In this document: positions 54,857 through 62,630 of the stretch, piece after piece | Layout: every line of letters begins with the position of its first letter | Numbering within the stretch: the first letter of the stretch is position 1 | Assembly: GCA_951812575.1 (NCBI GenBank) | Contig: OX638322.1 | Coordinates: forward strand, 558,001 to 622,000 | Direction: 5' to 3' | DNA length: 64,000 nucleotides | From: Candidatus Binatia bacterium | Lineage (GTDB): Bacteria; Desulfobacterota; Binatia; Bin18 | Translations under genes and position numbers: made by a program | The notes under the pieces: model-generated | Told to the model about the DNA's origin: nothing | Databases searched by the model: none | What the model saw: only the letters and a program-made list of their open reading frames with translations

Positions 54857-55864
54857 TCAGAGTAGTGTATTCACCGCAGATGGGAACGCGTTGATCCCCA
54901 GCGCTTCGCGAAAGTCCGCGGTGGGTTGCACGACCATCGCATCGACGCTGATGCCAATCGCATTGGCGACGCGATCCAGCATGCTGAAGTTGCCGCCGAT
55001 GATCGATGCCGTCGTGACCGCCTCGGGACCTAATCGCTCGGCGATGGCATCACGGGCCGCCGCCAGTTCTGTGGTATCGGGTTTCATCAAAGCAGCAGCG
55101 AATCGCACGAGTTCACACCCGTGTTCCACACCGCTGTCAATACGTGCATCGATTGCACCAGCTAACTCGTAGTTGTGATTATGAGCTTTTCCACTCTCAC
55201 GGAGCAGGTGGGCATGCCACGTGGTTCAGTAGAAGCACTGGTTATGTTCCGAAACCTTGGTGGCGACGAGTTCTATTTGGGCTCGCGAAAGGGCGTGGTC
55301 TGATGTAGCGTGAAAATCGAGCAAATGCTCAGCTCCGAAATACTGCTGACTGACCAGGCTCATCACGCGGCGGGCTTCATCAGGGACGAGGCTCACGGCG
55401 CGGAAAATATTCCCCGCCGGACTTTCGCCGTATAACGATTCGGCCAATGCCCCACCTGCCGGAGCGCTGGGGACACTCGCGGTAAAGAAGCCCTCATCGA
55501 CGGCTTCAGCCGGGCGTTCGAAAGAGGGGGGCGTACCGTCGGCGGGCTCCAGTAATTTTCGGGGCGGTATGCCTAGACCGCAACCAAAGAACTCGATCAG
55601 CCAGGCCACGGCCCGTTGCACGGGTAAACGCGGGATCATTGGCCTTTCTGGATAGCGTTGTTCCAGGTATTCCATCGTATCGGTGCCATCCTGGATCAAT
55701 GTGCCGTCCGCAAGCTCAGTCACCGGTACCACGAAATAACCGATTTGCGGCAGGATTTCCTGCTGGTATCTCGGGTTCGCTGGATAGATTTCCTGGTAAT
55801 CGAGCCCCTTCTTGATCAGATAAGCCCGAACGCGCCCAGTCCATAAGGACACCGGCGCCCCCAT
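54857..55864 (-). CDS. Putative selenoprotein: GST-N-like domain fused to AhpD/carboxymuconolactone-decarboxylase domain (CxxU)
   Basis: The frame runs 335 codons if the TGA at 55228-55226 is read as selenocysteine (residue 213). Residues about 1-90 resemble a GST N-terminal thioredoxin fold ('APVSLWTGRVRAYLIKKGLDYQE'). About 145-320 match AhpD-like peroxidase/CMD proteins: 'ALSRAQIELVATKVSEHNQ', then Cys-Phe-Tyr-U-Thr-Thr-Trp-His, aligning with the CxxCxxxH active site. Homology continues in the same frame for 122 codons after the TGA ('ELAAARDAI...GGNFSMLDRVANAIG'). A hairpin follows the TGA. AGGA lies 7 nt before the ATG. AhpD-like selenoproteins are known; this GST-N fusion I have not met. 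Alternatives: a nonsense mutation or two genes. Confidence 0.8.
55191..55211 (-). promoter_or_regulatory. Candidate bacterial SECIS hairpin
   Basis: Starting 15 nt after the TGA, CCAC (55211-55208) pairs with GTGG (55194-55191), and an inner CTC/GAG closes a CGT apical loop. The loop GT begins 26 nt after the TGA, within the 16-37-nt range reported for bacterial SECIS elements, which need an apical G(U). The stem is short, so folding should be tested. Confidence 0.45.
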
Positions 55865-55966
55865 AACACAATCCTGTCATGTTGCTGACCTGAGTTGCGG
55901 TACATACGGATAATTCCTTATAAATGGCGAAGCCGGAAGGGATTCCCGGCACGCAGATATGCTTGT

Positions 55967-56956
55967 TTAGCGCAGATGTGGCAGCACGTCAGCGGCAAAG
56001 CGCTGCATAGACCCCCGCGACACCGCGCGATCCATACCGGGGAAATGGAAAAACAGCACGAGTTCGTCTATGCCCGACTCAGCTTCAAACGCTTTGATCT
56101 CATCGAGCACTTTTTGCGGCGGCCCAGTGAAGAAGTTACTCAGATCGCGGAATCCATCTGACGTATTCGTGCGGTCTTCGGGTTTGTCATTGGCTTCATG
56201 CATCCACTTGGCATAATGATCGACTTGGTAGTTGACGTGCGGCCAGACTTTATCTAACTCGCTGTCATCCTTGTCGGTCACATAGCACGAACGCAGGATC
56301 CGGACCTGGCCCGGTTCTCGGCCGAGGTCGGTACAGGCCGTACGGTAAATATCAATGTCCTCGGTGTCACCAATGGGCAGGAAATGACAGCCCATGCGTG
56401 CTACGCGCTGAATGCCTTTTATGCTCCTCGCTCCAGCCATCAGGGGCGGCCCTCCAGGCTGGGCTGGAGACGGTGTGACCATAATGTCTGTGTAGCTCCA
56501 AAACTTCCCGGCATGAGAAAATGTTTTCCCAGACCACGACTTGCGGAGGATGTCGATGCCTTCGGTCAGGGCTGAGCCTCGTCGCTTGTGATCTTTTTCA
56601 AAGCCCGTAAACTCGCCAACTCGATAGCCCTGGCCCAGGCCAAGAATGAGCCGTCCACACGAAATCAGATCGACGACCGCTGCGTCTTCGGCGACGCGAA
56701 CGGGGTCGTGCAGGGGGAGGAGTAAGACGAATGTGCCGAGACCGATGCGCTGTGTTCTGGCAGCCACCGCTGATAGGACGGCGAGCTGGGATGGGAGATA
56801 GCCATCCTCAAGAAAGTGGTGCTCCGTAGTCCACGCGGTATCAAAGCCAAGCTCTTCGACGGCAACCATATCGTCGATGGTATCGTTATAGAGGTCGGCG
56901 TAGGATTGCGCCCATTGGGGTGGATTCCGAAAGTCAAATAAACAGCCTGCCTTCAT
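55967..56956 (-). CDS. LLM class flavin-dependent oxidoreductase (fourth copy)
   Basis: 329 residues: 'EELGFDTAWTTEHHFLEDGYLPSQLAVLSAVAARTQRIGLGTFVLLLP' and 'VVDLISCGRLILGLGQGYRVGEFTGFEKDH'. Preceded by a well-formed promoter and a palindromic operator-like site at 57070-57113. The selenoprotein gene starts ~100 nt downstream, so the LLM flavoenzyme and the thiol/selenol protein may be one regulated unit. Confidence 0.9.
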   Translation of the reverse strand: MKAGCLFDFRNPPQWAQSYADLYNDTIDDMVAVEELGFDTAWTTEHHFLEDGYLPSQLAVLSAVAARTQRIGLGTFVLLLPLHDPVRVAEDAAVVDLISCGRLILGLGQGYRVGEFTGFEKDHKRRGSALTEGIDILRKSWSGKTFSHAGKFWSYTDIMVTPSPAQPGGPPLMAGARSIKGIQRVARMGCHFLPIGDTEDIDIYRTACTDLGREPGQVRILRSCYVTDKDDSELDKVWPHVNYQVDHYAKWMHEANDKPEDRTNTSDGFRDLSNFFTGPPQKVLDEIKAFEAESGIDELVLFFHFPGMDRAVSRGSMQRFAADVLPHLR

Positions 56957-57069
56957 TGCTTTGCTCCTTTCGTCATGGCGGAAATGTTTGGTCTTGTTTG
57001 AATAGATGAGGTGAGGTTGCCGATTGTGCTGCCCCTATCGGTTGTTCAGCGCAGGATTAGTGTTTGAAC

Positions 57070-57113
57070 CGGTTGGTACAAACCGATATAGGCAATTTAT
57101 ACTGCTCGGTCAA
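57070..57113 (-). promoter_or_regulatory. Promoter with palindromic operator upstream of the LLM gene
   Basis: Minus strand: TTGACC (57113-57108), 17-nt spacer, TATATC (57090-57085). Directly after the -10 lies CGGTT-N6-AACCG (57070-57085, centre GTAC), a TetR-type operator shape placed to block transcription start. The rest of the 56957-57444 gap shows no gene that I can support. Confidence 0.55.
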
Positions 57114-57444
57114 TATTCTATTTGCAATCAGCCCGCCGCGTCACCTCGCCACCCAGTCCAGCTAGGTCTTGAGTGTTGAACGATCGGTATAAAAGCGTTA
57201 TATGGTGCGACGCTGCCGACTGTTCATACAGTTGGCAGTGTCGCTTTGGGGCTATGGGAAGAAGTGTGTATATCTCGGTAGAAATATGCGGTTCTGATGC
57301 TGAATCAGGGGCTGTGAGCATAGGTTTTCGCGCAAATACGCTCGTGTTGGGTTTACCTCTTGACAAGCCGCTCTACCAGTCGACAATGCCTCGCAAGAGG
57401 GCGAGTTAATCAATGACACCGAAAAGAATACGGAGGAGGTTAAA

Positions 57445-57960
57445 ATGAGCGCAACCTTGCGTTACCTTCACCACCCCGCGTCACAGCCGTGTCGCGCGGC
57501 GCATCAATTCATGCTGGAGAACGACATTCCCTTTGAAGCCGAGTTGGTCGATATCACCACCGATATCAACGAGCGACCGGAGTTCAGAGAAAAGTACAAC
57601 CCGACTGGGCAAGTACCGATTCTCGTTGATGGTGACTTTGTTATCTGGGAGAGTGCGGCCATTGCCTTCTACTTGAACGAGAAGTTTCAATGTCCCGATC
57701 ACTGGTCCGGACGCGACCCGCAGCAAAAGGGGCATATTCAGCAGTTTCTGCAATGGTACGCCTATACGCTCCGCCTCGGAGGAGGGGCGTTCCACTGGAC
57801 GATCTTCGCCCCAATGATCTACGGGTACGATAAGGACTTTTCTGCGGAGATAAAGAAGGGGCGCTATCTGCTGTACGAGTCCCTTGACCTGCTCGAGACT
57901 TATTGGCTCAAAGACCGTGAGTATCTGTGCGGCGATGAGATGAGCTATGCGGAATATTGA
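57445..57960 (+). CDS. Glutathione S-transferase, C-terminally truncated
   Basis: 171 residues. The N-terminal thioredoxin-like domain ('LRYLHHPASQPCRAAHQFMLENDIPFE', 'YNPTGQVPILVDGDFVIWESAAIAFYL') is complete; the C-terminal helical domain stops at 'YLCGDEMSYAEY', where homologues continue with an Asp-rich helix and ~50 more residues. The codons after the TGA do not resume GST sequence, so this is truncation, not recoding. The break lies ~50 nt from the end of the convergent WD40 gene and marks the edge of the metal cluster. Confidence 0.75.
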   Translation: MSATLRYLHHPASQPCRAAHQFMLENDIPFEAELVDITTDINERPEFREKYNPTGQVPILVDGDFVIWESAAIAFYLNEKFQCPDHWSGRDPQQKGHIQQFLQWYAYTLRLGGGAFHWTIFAPMIYGYDKDFSAEIKKGRYLLYESLDLLETYWLKDREYLCGDEMSYAEY

Positions 57961-58012
57961 AGACGAGACCTTGGCCCAGCACTGCGCGGGCGCGGGCAAT
58001 TCGGGCCTTTGT

Positions 58013-59053
58013 TCATCCTATCCGCCAAACCGTCACGCCACCCCGCGCGTCGAGCGCGGCAAGCGAGCGCCCGTCTGGCCGCCAGTACAATTCGGCCACT
58101 ACACCCGCCACAACCGCCTCCCCTATCGGACCGCCTTCTCCATCTCTCTGAAGCGACCACACAACCACGGCACCATCGCGGCCTCCCGATGCCAGGCGCA
58201 TCGCGCGGCGAGCGAAGGCAAGCGTCGTGACGGGTTGAACATGAAGCTCTAGAACGCCGGGCCGCGTGCCTTCGGGACCACTTCCCTGGAAGCTCCAGAC
58301 CGTCACCGCCTCCCCTCCGCCGGTGGCCAGGAGGGTGCCGGTGTCATCGAAAGCCAAGGCCGACGGCTTGGCAGGATATCCTGACATCATGGAGTCCTGC
58401 TCCGTGGAGCGACGCCAGAAGTGCACCGAGTTGTCCTGGCTGCCGCAGGCCACGATATCCCCGTCCGAGCTCAGTACCATCGACACCAAGGAGCCCTGCC
58501 ACTCCAGCTTCTGACGAAGCTCGCCAGTGGACGCGTCGAAGAACGTCACTCGACCGTAACAGGCCGTCGCCAGCTCCCCTACGCTCGACCAGGCGATCGC
58601 ACTGACGGTGCTGGGATGATCATCAGATCGCCAAACCTCCGCGCCGTCCGCACCATACGCATGAACCTGCCGGGAGCAGGAGGCCGCCAACCATTGGCCG
58701 TCCGGCGACCACGCCACGTTTTCTACCCAACCGCTTCCGACGTCGATAGCCCGGCTTACCTGACCTTCAGCAGCACTCCAGATTAAGACTCGTCTGTCCT
58801 GGCCGGCCGTAGCGAACGCGGTTCCACTTGGGTGGATCGCCACCGCGAGCACACCACCTTCATGAACCCCGCGCCGCTCCCAGACGGTCGCGCCAGACTT
58901 TCCGTCGAATGCGTAGACACTCCCCGCAGCATCACCGACCATCAGCGCCTCACCGCGCAGGCACCAACCCCCGGCGATAGCGTAGTCGCCGACCGCCGCA
59001 GACCAGCCCCGGCGAAGAGCACCCTTCGAGCTGCCGACATTCAAATCAGACAT
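58013..59053 (-). CDS. WD40-repeat protein of the zinc/cobalt cluster
   Basis: 346 residues forming a seven-blade WD40 propeller; blade signatures include 'GGVLAVAIHPSGTAFATAGQDRRVLIWSA', 'WVENVAWSPDGQWLAASCSRQVHAYG' and 'VTTLAFARRAMRLASGGRDGAVVVWSL'. No signal peptide. The ATG overlaps the 3' end of a decayed cobW copy (GCATGTCTGA), showing that cobW-WD40 was once contiguous. WD40 genes beside COG0523 GTPases are seen in other proteobacteria; the role is unknown, perhaps a scaffold or client. Confidence 0.8.
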   Translation of the reverse strand: MSDLNVGSSKGALRRGWSAAVGDYAIAGGWCLRGEALMVGDAAGSVYAFDGKSGATVWERRGVHEGGVLAVAIHPSGTAFATAGQDRRVLIWSAAEGQVSRAIDVGSGWVENVAWSPDGQWLAASCSRQVHAYGADGAEVWRSDDHPSTVSAIAWSSVGELATACYGRVTFFDASTGELRQKLEWQGSLVSMVLSSDGDIVACGSQDNSVHFWRRSTEQDSMMSGYPAKPSALAFDDTGTLLATGGGEAVTVWSFQGSGPEGTRPGVLELHVQPVTTLAFARRAMRLASGGRDGAVVVWSLQRDGEGGPIGEAVVAGVVAELYWRPDGRSLAALDARGGVTVWRIG

Positions 59054-59268
59054 GCTTCGAACCCCTGCCGTATGCTCTGCTCATTGAGGTTGCGTCTGAT
59101 GAAGACGAGCTGATTGCGGCGGGCGCGTCCCCCCATTGGCGATCCGGCTGTCCGTCAAAGAGCATGTGAACCCCCTGGAAGACGAAGCGACGCGACCCAT
59201 CGAACCTGGGCGACGTGGTGATGTGTTGATCAACATGTTCTCTCTTCTCCCTGCTACACGGCGAGACC
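59041..59268 (-). pseudogene. Collapsed duplicate of the small gene plus cobW 3' end
   Basis: 59041-59196 repeats the last ~155 bp of the intact cobW (60744-60900), giving 'SRRFVFQGVHMLFDGQPDRQWGDAP' before frameshifting. 59211-59268 repeats the start region of the 102-residue gene (62398-62462), giving 'MLINTSPRR' from 59236. In the intact locus these are ~1.5 kb apart; here only 14 bp separates them. This is a tandem duplicate with its middle deleted. The WD40 gene now starts at its downstream edge. Confidence 0.8.
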
Positions 59269-59370
59269 AGCCCGGACAAGCCAACAAGGAGCACGCCGGC
59301 GACCGTCGCCTTCGATGCTTCTCGCTTCGGAACGCGCGTCATGCCGACTCCTTGAAGTGCTACCGACATC

Positions 59371-59598
59371 TCAATCAGCCTCGGCAGTCGCAATCGCTAC
59401 GATGTTGGCCAACAGCCATGCGGATGCAGCAAATAACTGCAACCAATCCCCACTGGATCTGATCCCGTAAGCCAGCATGCTGCCAATCCAGCAAACGCTG
59501 GCAGCCGTTTGTCCGAGCCATTCGATGCTCCGCACCCTGGCTAGTCGGCTTCGCCCCGCGCCAGACACGACGGCCCCTTCGTCGTTTCCCGTCAACAT
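59371..59598 (-). CDS. Small membrane protein, translationally coupled to the FAD oxidoreductase
   Basis: 75 residues from the ATG at 59598. AGGAG lies 5 nt upstream, inside the last codons of the oxidoreductase gene, and the two overlap by 7 nt. Two hydrophobic segments ('TAASVCWIGSMLAYGI' and 'LQLFAASAWLLANIVAIATA') predict a two-helix inner-membrane protein. No family recognised. Coupling and position suggest a partner of the oxidoreductase, but it could be a spurious frame. Confidence 0.5.
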   Translation of the reverse strand: MLTGNDEGAVVSGAGRSRLARVRSIEWLGQTAASVCWIGSMLAYGIRSSGDWLQLFAASAWLLANIVAIATAEAD

Positions 59599-60722
59599 AC
59601 GCACTCCTCCCCACAGCAGGAGAGGTCATCGAGATACATGCCCCACTTGCGGTACTCTTCCAAATTTTCCGCCGGCAGCCCTAACGAGGTCGCAATTGCT
59701 TTGGCGACAACGGCGAATCGTTGTCGATACTTGAAGATAAAGCAGAAGACGTAATTGTTATGGCGAACTGTGGGGCCGCAGAGAAACACTCCCGGTACGA
59801 TGGTCGATTCATCGTGTTCGCTCAGAAGCGGAGAGCCATCGTCGCGTCGTTCAAACAAATCCGCGACTAATTTGTGACTCCCCTCAAATCCGCCCGCCAA
59901 TAGTGGCGGCACGCGGGTTTGAAACCGATGTCCGTCCCGAGCCGTAACTTCATACATGGCGTCCGCGCGAGTGACCGATTCGATAGGGGTGTGCGGAAAC
60001 AGTTCCACTTGCTCAACAAACTGGTCTTCACGCATCCGTTCGAGCGTAAACGGGGAAAGCGCGACACTGGGATCGGAACTCTCTTCCTCCCACGGGCAAC
60101 CCTTGTCGAACAACCGCACTCGTTTGTCGCGACACGCCAAGTGGTAGGCCACGTCGACACCACTTTCGTAGCCACCCACAACGATGAAGTCGTCACCGTC
60201 AAGCTCTTCATAGCTGGGGATGGTCGCGGTGTGGCAACACAATTGGCTCCCAACAAACCCACTTAAGCGTGGGTATTGGAACTCGCCAGCGGTCCAAATG
60301 ACGTGCTTGGCTTGCAAGGTCTCGTCGGCCGTATCGATGCGAAAGCCGTCGCCAACCTTTGCGACCTGCATCACGTCGGTATCCTGGCGTACAGGCACCT
60401 CAAAGAATCGTGCAACTGCACGCAAATATCTCGCATACTCTTTACCCGTCGGATGCTCGACACCCAAACTGAACGCGGGTGAAGTTCCAATCGCGATCGA
60501 GTTCAAATCGAGCATGCCAATCGAATTGGTTGGGTATGAGGGCGTGATGAAGCGAGTCTCGGCCGGCCATGAGGCGAACGATGCGCCGACCTTGCGACGC
60601 TCGGAAACCACGAAGTTCTCGATGCCGGCATGCTTGAGAGCCACCGCGGCGCCCACGCCGGCGGCACCGGCGCCGACGACCACTACGTCATAGACGATTT
60701 CATTGCTCTCGGTGCCGACCAT
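59592..60722 (-). CDS. FAD/NAD(P)-binding oxidoreductase with Cys-rich C-terminal tail
   Basis: 376 residues. FAD-binding 'VVVGAGAAGVGAAVAL' (GxGxxG at 17-22), a second nucleotide site 'FIVVGGYESGVDVAYHL', and 'GVFLCGPTVRHNNYVFCFIFKYRQRF' near the end, as in COG2072-type flavoproteins. The last eight residues are CCGEECVC, four cysteines suited to metal binding. AGGAGGAG precedes the ATG. It follows cobW by 21 nt. A metal-dependent redox enzyme or metallochaperone client is inferred from the tail and context. Confidence 0.82.
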   Translation of the reverse strand: MVGTESNEIVYDVVVVGAGAAGVGAAVALKHAGIENFVVSERRKVGASFASWPAETRFITPSYPTNSIGMLDLNSIAIGTSPAFSLGVEHPTGKEYARYLRAVARFFEVPVRQDTDVMQVAKVGDGFRIDTADETLQAKHVIWTAGEFQYPRLSGFVGSQLCCHTATIPSYEELDGDDFIVVGGYESGVDVAYHLACRDKRVRLFDKGCPWEEESSDPSVALSPFTLERMREDQFVEQVELFPHTPIESVTRADAMYEVTARDGHRFQTRVPPLLAGGFEGSHKLVADLFERRDDGSPLLSEHDESTIVPGVFLCGPTVRHNNYVFCFIFKYRQRFAVVAKAIATSLGLPAENLEEYRKWGMYLDDLSCCGEECVC

Positions 60723-60743
60723 GCAGACTCCTCCTGGCGACGT

Positions 60744-60900
60744 TCAAGTCAGACATGCTTCGAACCCCTGCCGCATGCTTTGCTCATCGAGGTTGCGGCC
60801 GATGAAGACGAGCTGATTGCGACGGGGCGCGTCGCCCCATGGCTGATCCGGCTGCCCATCGAAGAGCATGTGAACCCCCTGGAAGACGAAGCGACGCGAC
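60744..60900. repeat. Direct repeat (partner of 59041-59196)
   Basis: The terminal 157 bp of cobW recurs at 59041-59196 in the same orientation with scattered mismatches and small indels. Together with the second pair (62398-62462 and 59211-59268), it brackets the oxidoreductase and small membrane genes and records a tandem operon fusion. Confidence 0.85.
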
Positions 60901-62114
60901 TCACCCGCGAGGCTGATGAAGCCCTTCATTCGGAAGATGTCCACCCCGCGCTCACTGAGCAGTTTGCCAAGCCAGGCGTTGAGCCTGTCGGGATCAACGT
61001 CTCCGTCCCTCTCGATCGAGATCGAGCCCACCTCGTCGTCGTGCTCGTGCTGTGCGACCCAGGTTCGCTCGACCTCTTGCCTGATTGTCGATCCATCCGC
61101 GTTCGTCAGTTGGAGATCGAACTCCTCCGCGGTGTGCTGGGCATAGAGGCCAACCCGCACCGGCGTATCGACCTCCAAGAAGAACGACTTGCGCCCTGGG
61201 GAATCGAGCTGGAGGTTCACATGCTTTCCGACAGGAAGCTCTTCCCCCGGGCGAATGGGCTCCGCAGGTTCGGCGTACCGCCGCACACACCACTCCGCAC
61301 CCTCACGGAGGGCAGCGTCATCCGTGCCCTGGTCGGACACGACGACAAGCGACATCGCCGGATCAGGTCCATCGGCAAGGCCGAGTTCGTAGCGGCCGAC
61401 ATGGAGCGAATAGACTCCAGTCCATTCGAACGGATACTCCGACTCGAGGAAGGTGGGACGACGCTCGAGCACCTGGTCCAGGTCGAAGGCAGCGAGGTTG
61501 AGTACCGTGTCGACGGAGACATTCGCCCGCTCGCTACGCACGACTTGTGCCATTCGGTTCATGTCTCGGAGCCGAGCTTCGAGCTTGTCGAGCGCCTCGC
61601 CGTTGACGAGGTCCGTCTTGTTGAGCACGAGGACGTCTGCGAACGCGATTTGCTCCGTGCTTTCGTCGCTTCGGCCGAGCTGCTGCTCGATGTGGGCTGC
61701 ATCGACGAGCGTGACGATCCCGTCAAGCGAGAACTCCGCGCGAATCTCGTCGTCCATGAAGAACGTCTGAGCGACCGGACCGGGATCGGCGAGCCCTGTG
61801 GTTTCCACCAACACATAGTCGAACTTGTCGCGGCGCTTCATGAGATTGCCGAGTACGCGAATCAGGTCTCCGCGCACCGTGCAGCAGATGCAGCCGTTCG
61901 ACATCTCGAAGATCTCCTCGTCAGCGTCGATGACGAGCGCCTGATCGATGCCGACCTCCCCGTACTCGTTCTCGATCACGGCAATGCGCTTGCCGTGCTC
62001 CTCACTCAAGATCCGGTTGAGCAGGGTCGTCTTGCCAGAGCCGAGGAAGCCGGTGAGGATGGTAACAGGTACTTTTCGAGGTGTAATTTCTAAATCTAAA
62101 TTTGGCGTATCCAT
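60744..62114 (-). CDS. COG0523 (CobW-type) GTP-dependent metallochaperone
   Basis: 456 residues. Walker A 'GFLGSGKTT' (22-30), 'ENEYGEVGIDQALV', the metal-binding CxCC 'CICC' (75-78), 'VLVETTGLADP' (Walker B region) and 'NKTD' (165-168) for guanine. The C-terminal CobW_C domain ends 'LDEQSMRQGFEACLT'. COG0523 proteins deliver Zn2+ or Co2+ to client enzymes at the expense of GTP; Zur-controlled members help under zinc shortage. It begins next to the 102-residue gene and heads towards the FAD enzyme. Confidence 0.92.
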   Translation of the reverse strand: MDTPNLDLEITPRKVPVTILTGFLGSGKTTLLNRILSEEHGKRIAVIENEYGEVGIDQALVIDADEEIFEMSNGCICCTVRGDLIRVLGNLMKRRDKFDYVLVETTGLADPGPVAQTFFMDDEIRAEFSLDGIVTLVDAAHIEQQLGRSDESTEQIAFADVLVLNKTDLVNGEALDKLEARLRDMNRMAQVVRSERANVSVDTVLNLAAFDLDQVLERRPTFLESEYPFEWTGVYSLHVGRYELGLADGPDPAMSLVVVSDQGTDDAALREGAEWCVRRYAEPAEPIRPGEELPVGKHVNLQLDSPGRKSFFLEVDTPVRVGLYAQHTAEEFDLQLTNADGSTIRQEVERTWVAQHEHDDEVGSISIERDGDVDPDRLNAWLGKLLSERGVDIFRMKGFISLAGESRRFVFQGVHMLFDGQPDQPWGDAPRRNQLVFIGRNLDEQSMRQGFEACLT

Positions 62115-62423
62115 CTAGTTCTCCTGGAGCAGCGGTGCGAGCACCGGAATCTGGACGTCGAATCCCCACGCCGTGCAGACCTGGACCAGGTCTTCGGCGT
62201 CAACGGCGTCCGTGGGTTTGTGTAGTTTGTACTGGAGCTGTGGCGCATCGGGCCGAAGCAGGCCAATCACGGTCTCGATGGGCGCACAGCCCTCTTCGAG
62301 ACATGCCAGCTCGGTGACCGTAACCGTCGTGCCATCGGGAAGGCTCAGCGCTGCGCGCAATGCCTCCTTGATATGTCGAACCCGTTCGCGGTTCGAGCGA
62401 CGTGGTGATGTGTTGATCAACAT
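62115..62423 (-). CDS. Conserved small protein preceding cobW
   Basis: 102 residues from the ATG at 62423, preceded by a purine-rich GGAGAGGAGAAG tract. A longer reading to 62744 crosses the cbiM remnant and is not used. The conserved-looking core is 'VTVTELACLEEGCAPIETVIGLL', with two cysteines spaced CxxxxC, followed by 'PQLQYKLHKPTDAVDAEDLVQ'. I do not know its function. It directly abuts cobW, and its start was duplicated with the cobW end at 59211, so the pair has moved as a unit. Metal transfer to or from the GTPase is a guess. Confidence 0.7.
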   Translation of the reverse strand: MLINTSPRRSNRERVRHIKEALRAALSLPDGTTVTVTELACLEEGCAPIETVIGLLRPDAPQLQYKLHKPTDAVDAEDLVQVCTAWGFDVQIPVLAPLLQEN

Positions 62424-62449
62424 GTTCTCTCTCTTCTCCTCTCCCTGCG

Positions 62450-62630
62450 ACACGGCAAGACCGAAGATGGGGCCGGATGGCGTCACGGCAAGCGTTTCAG
62501 CGCTCGTCAACACACGCGCTGCGTCTGACCAAGTGGGCAGCGACGGAGACTCCAAACCATGGCGGGCGCGGCCAGGGGAGCTCCACGCGACGGCCTGGCT
62601 GGGCGGAAGCATGCCTTCTGCTAGATGCAT
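62450..62630 (-). pseudogene. Remnant of cbiM (ECF cobalt/nickel transporter component)
   Basis: The ATG at 62630 overlaps the DUF1636 stop as TGATG and begins 'MHLAEGMLPPSQAVAW', the N-terminus of CbiM/NikM proteins, whose His2 and first residues bind the metal. A +1 shift then gives 'GAPLAAPAMVWSLRR', the expected continuation. Nothing else of the ~220-residue protein remains before the next gene starts at 62423. Confidence 0.6.

Noticed and set aside
57445-58013. A second selenocysteine TGA in the truncated GST
   Set aside because: Codons after the TGA do not continue any GST homology, and no redox motif is at the site.
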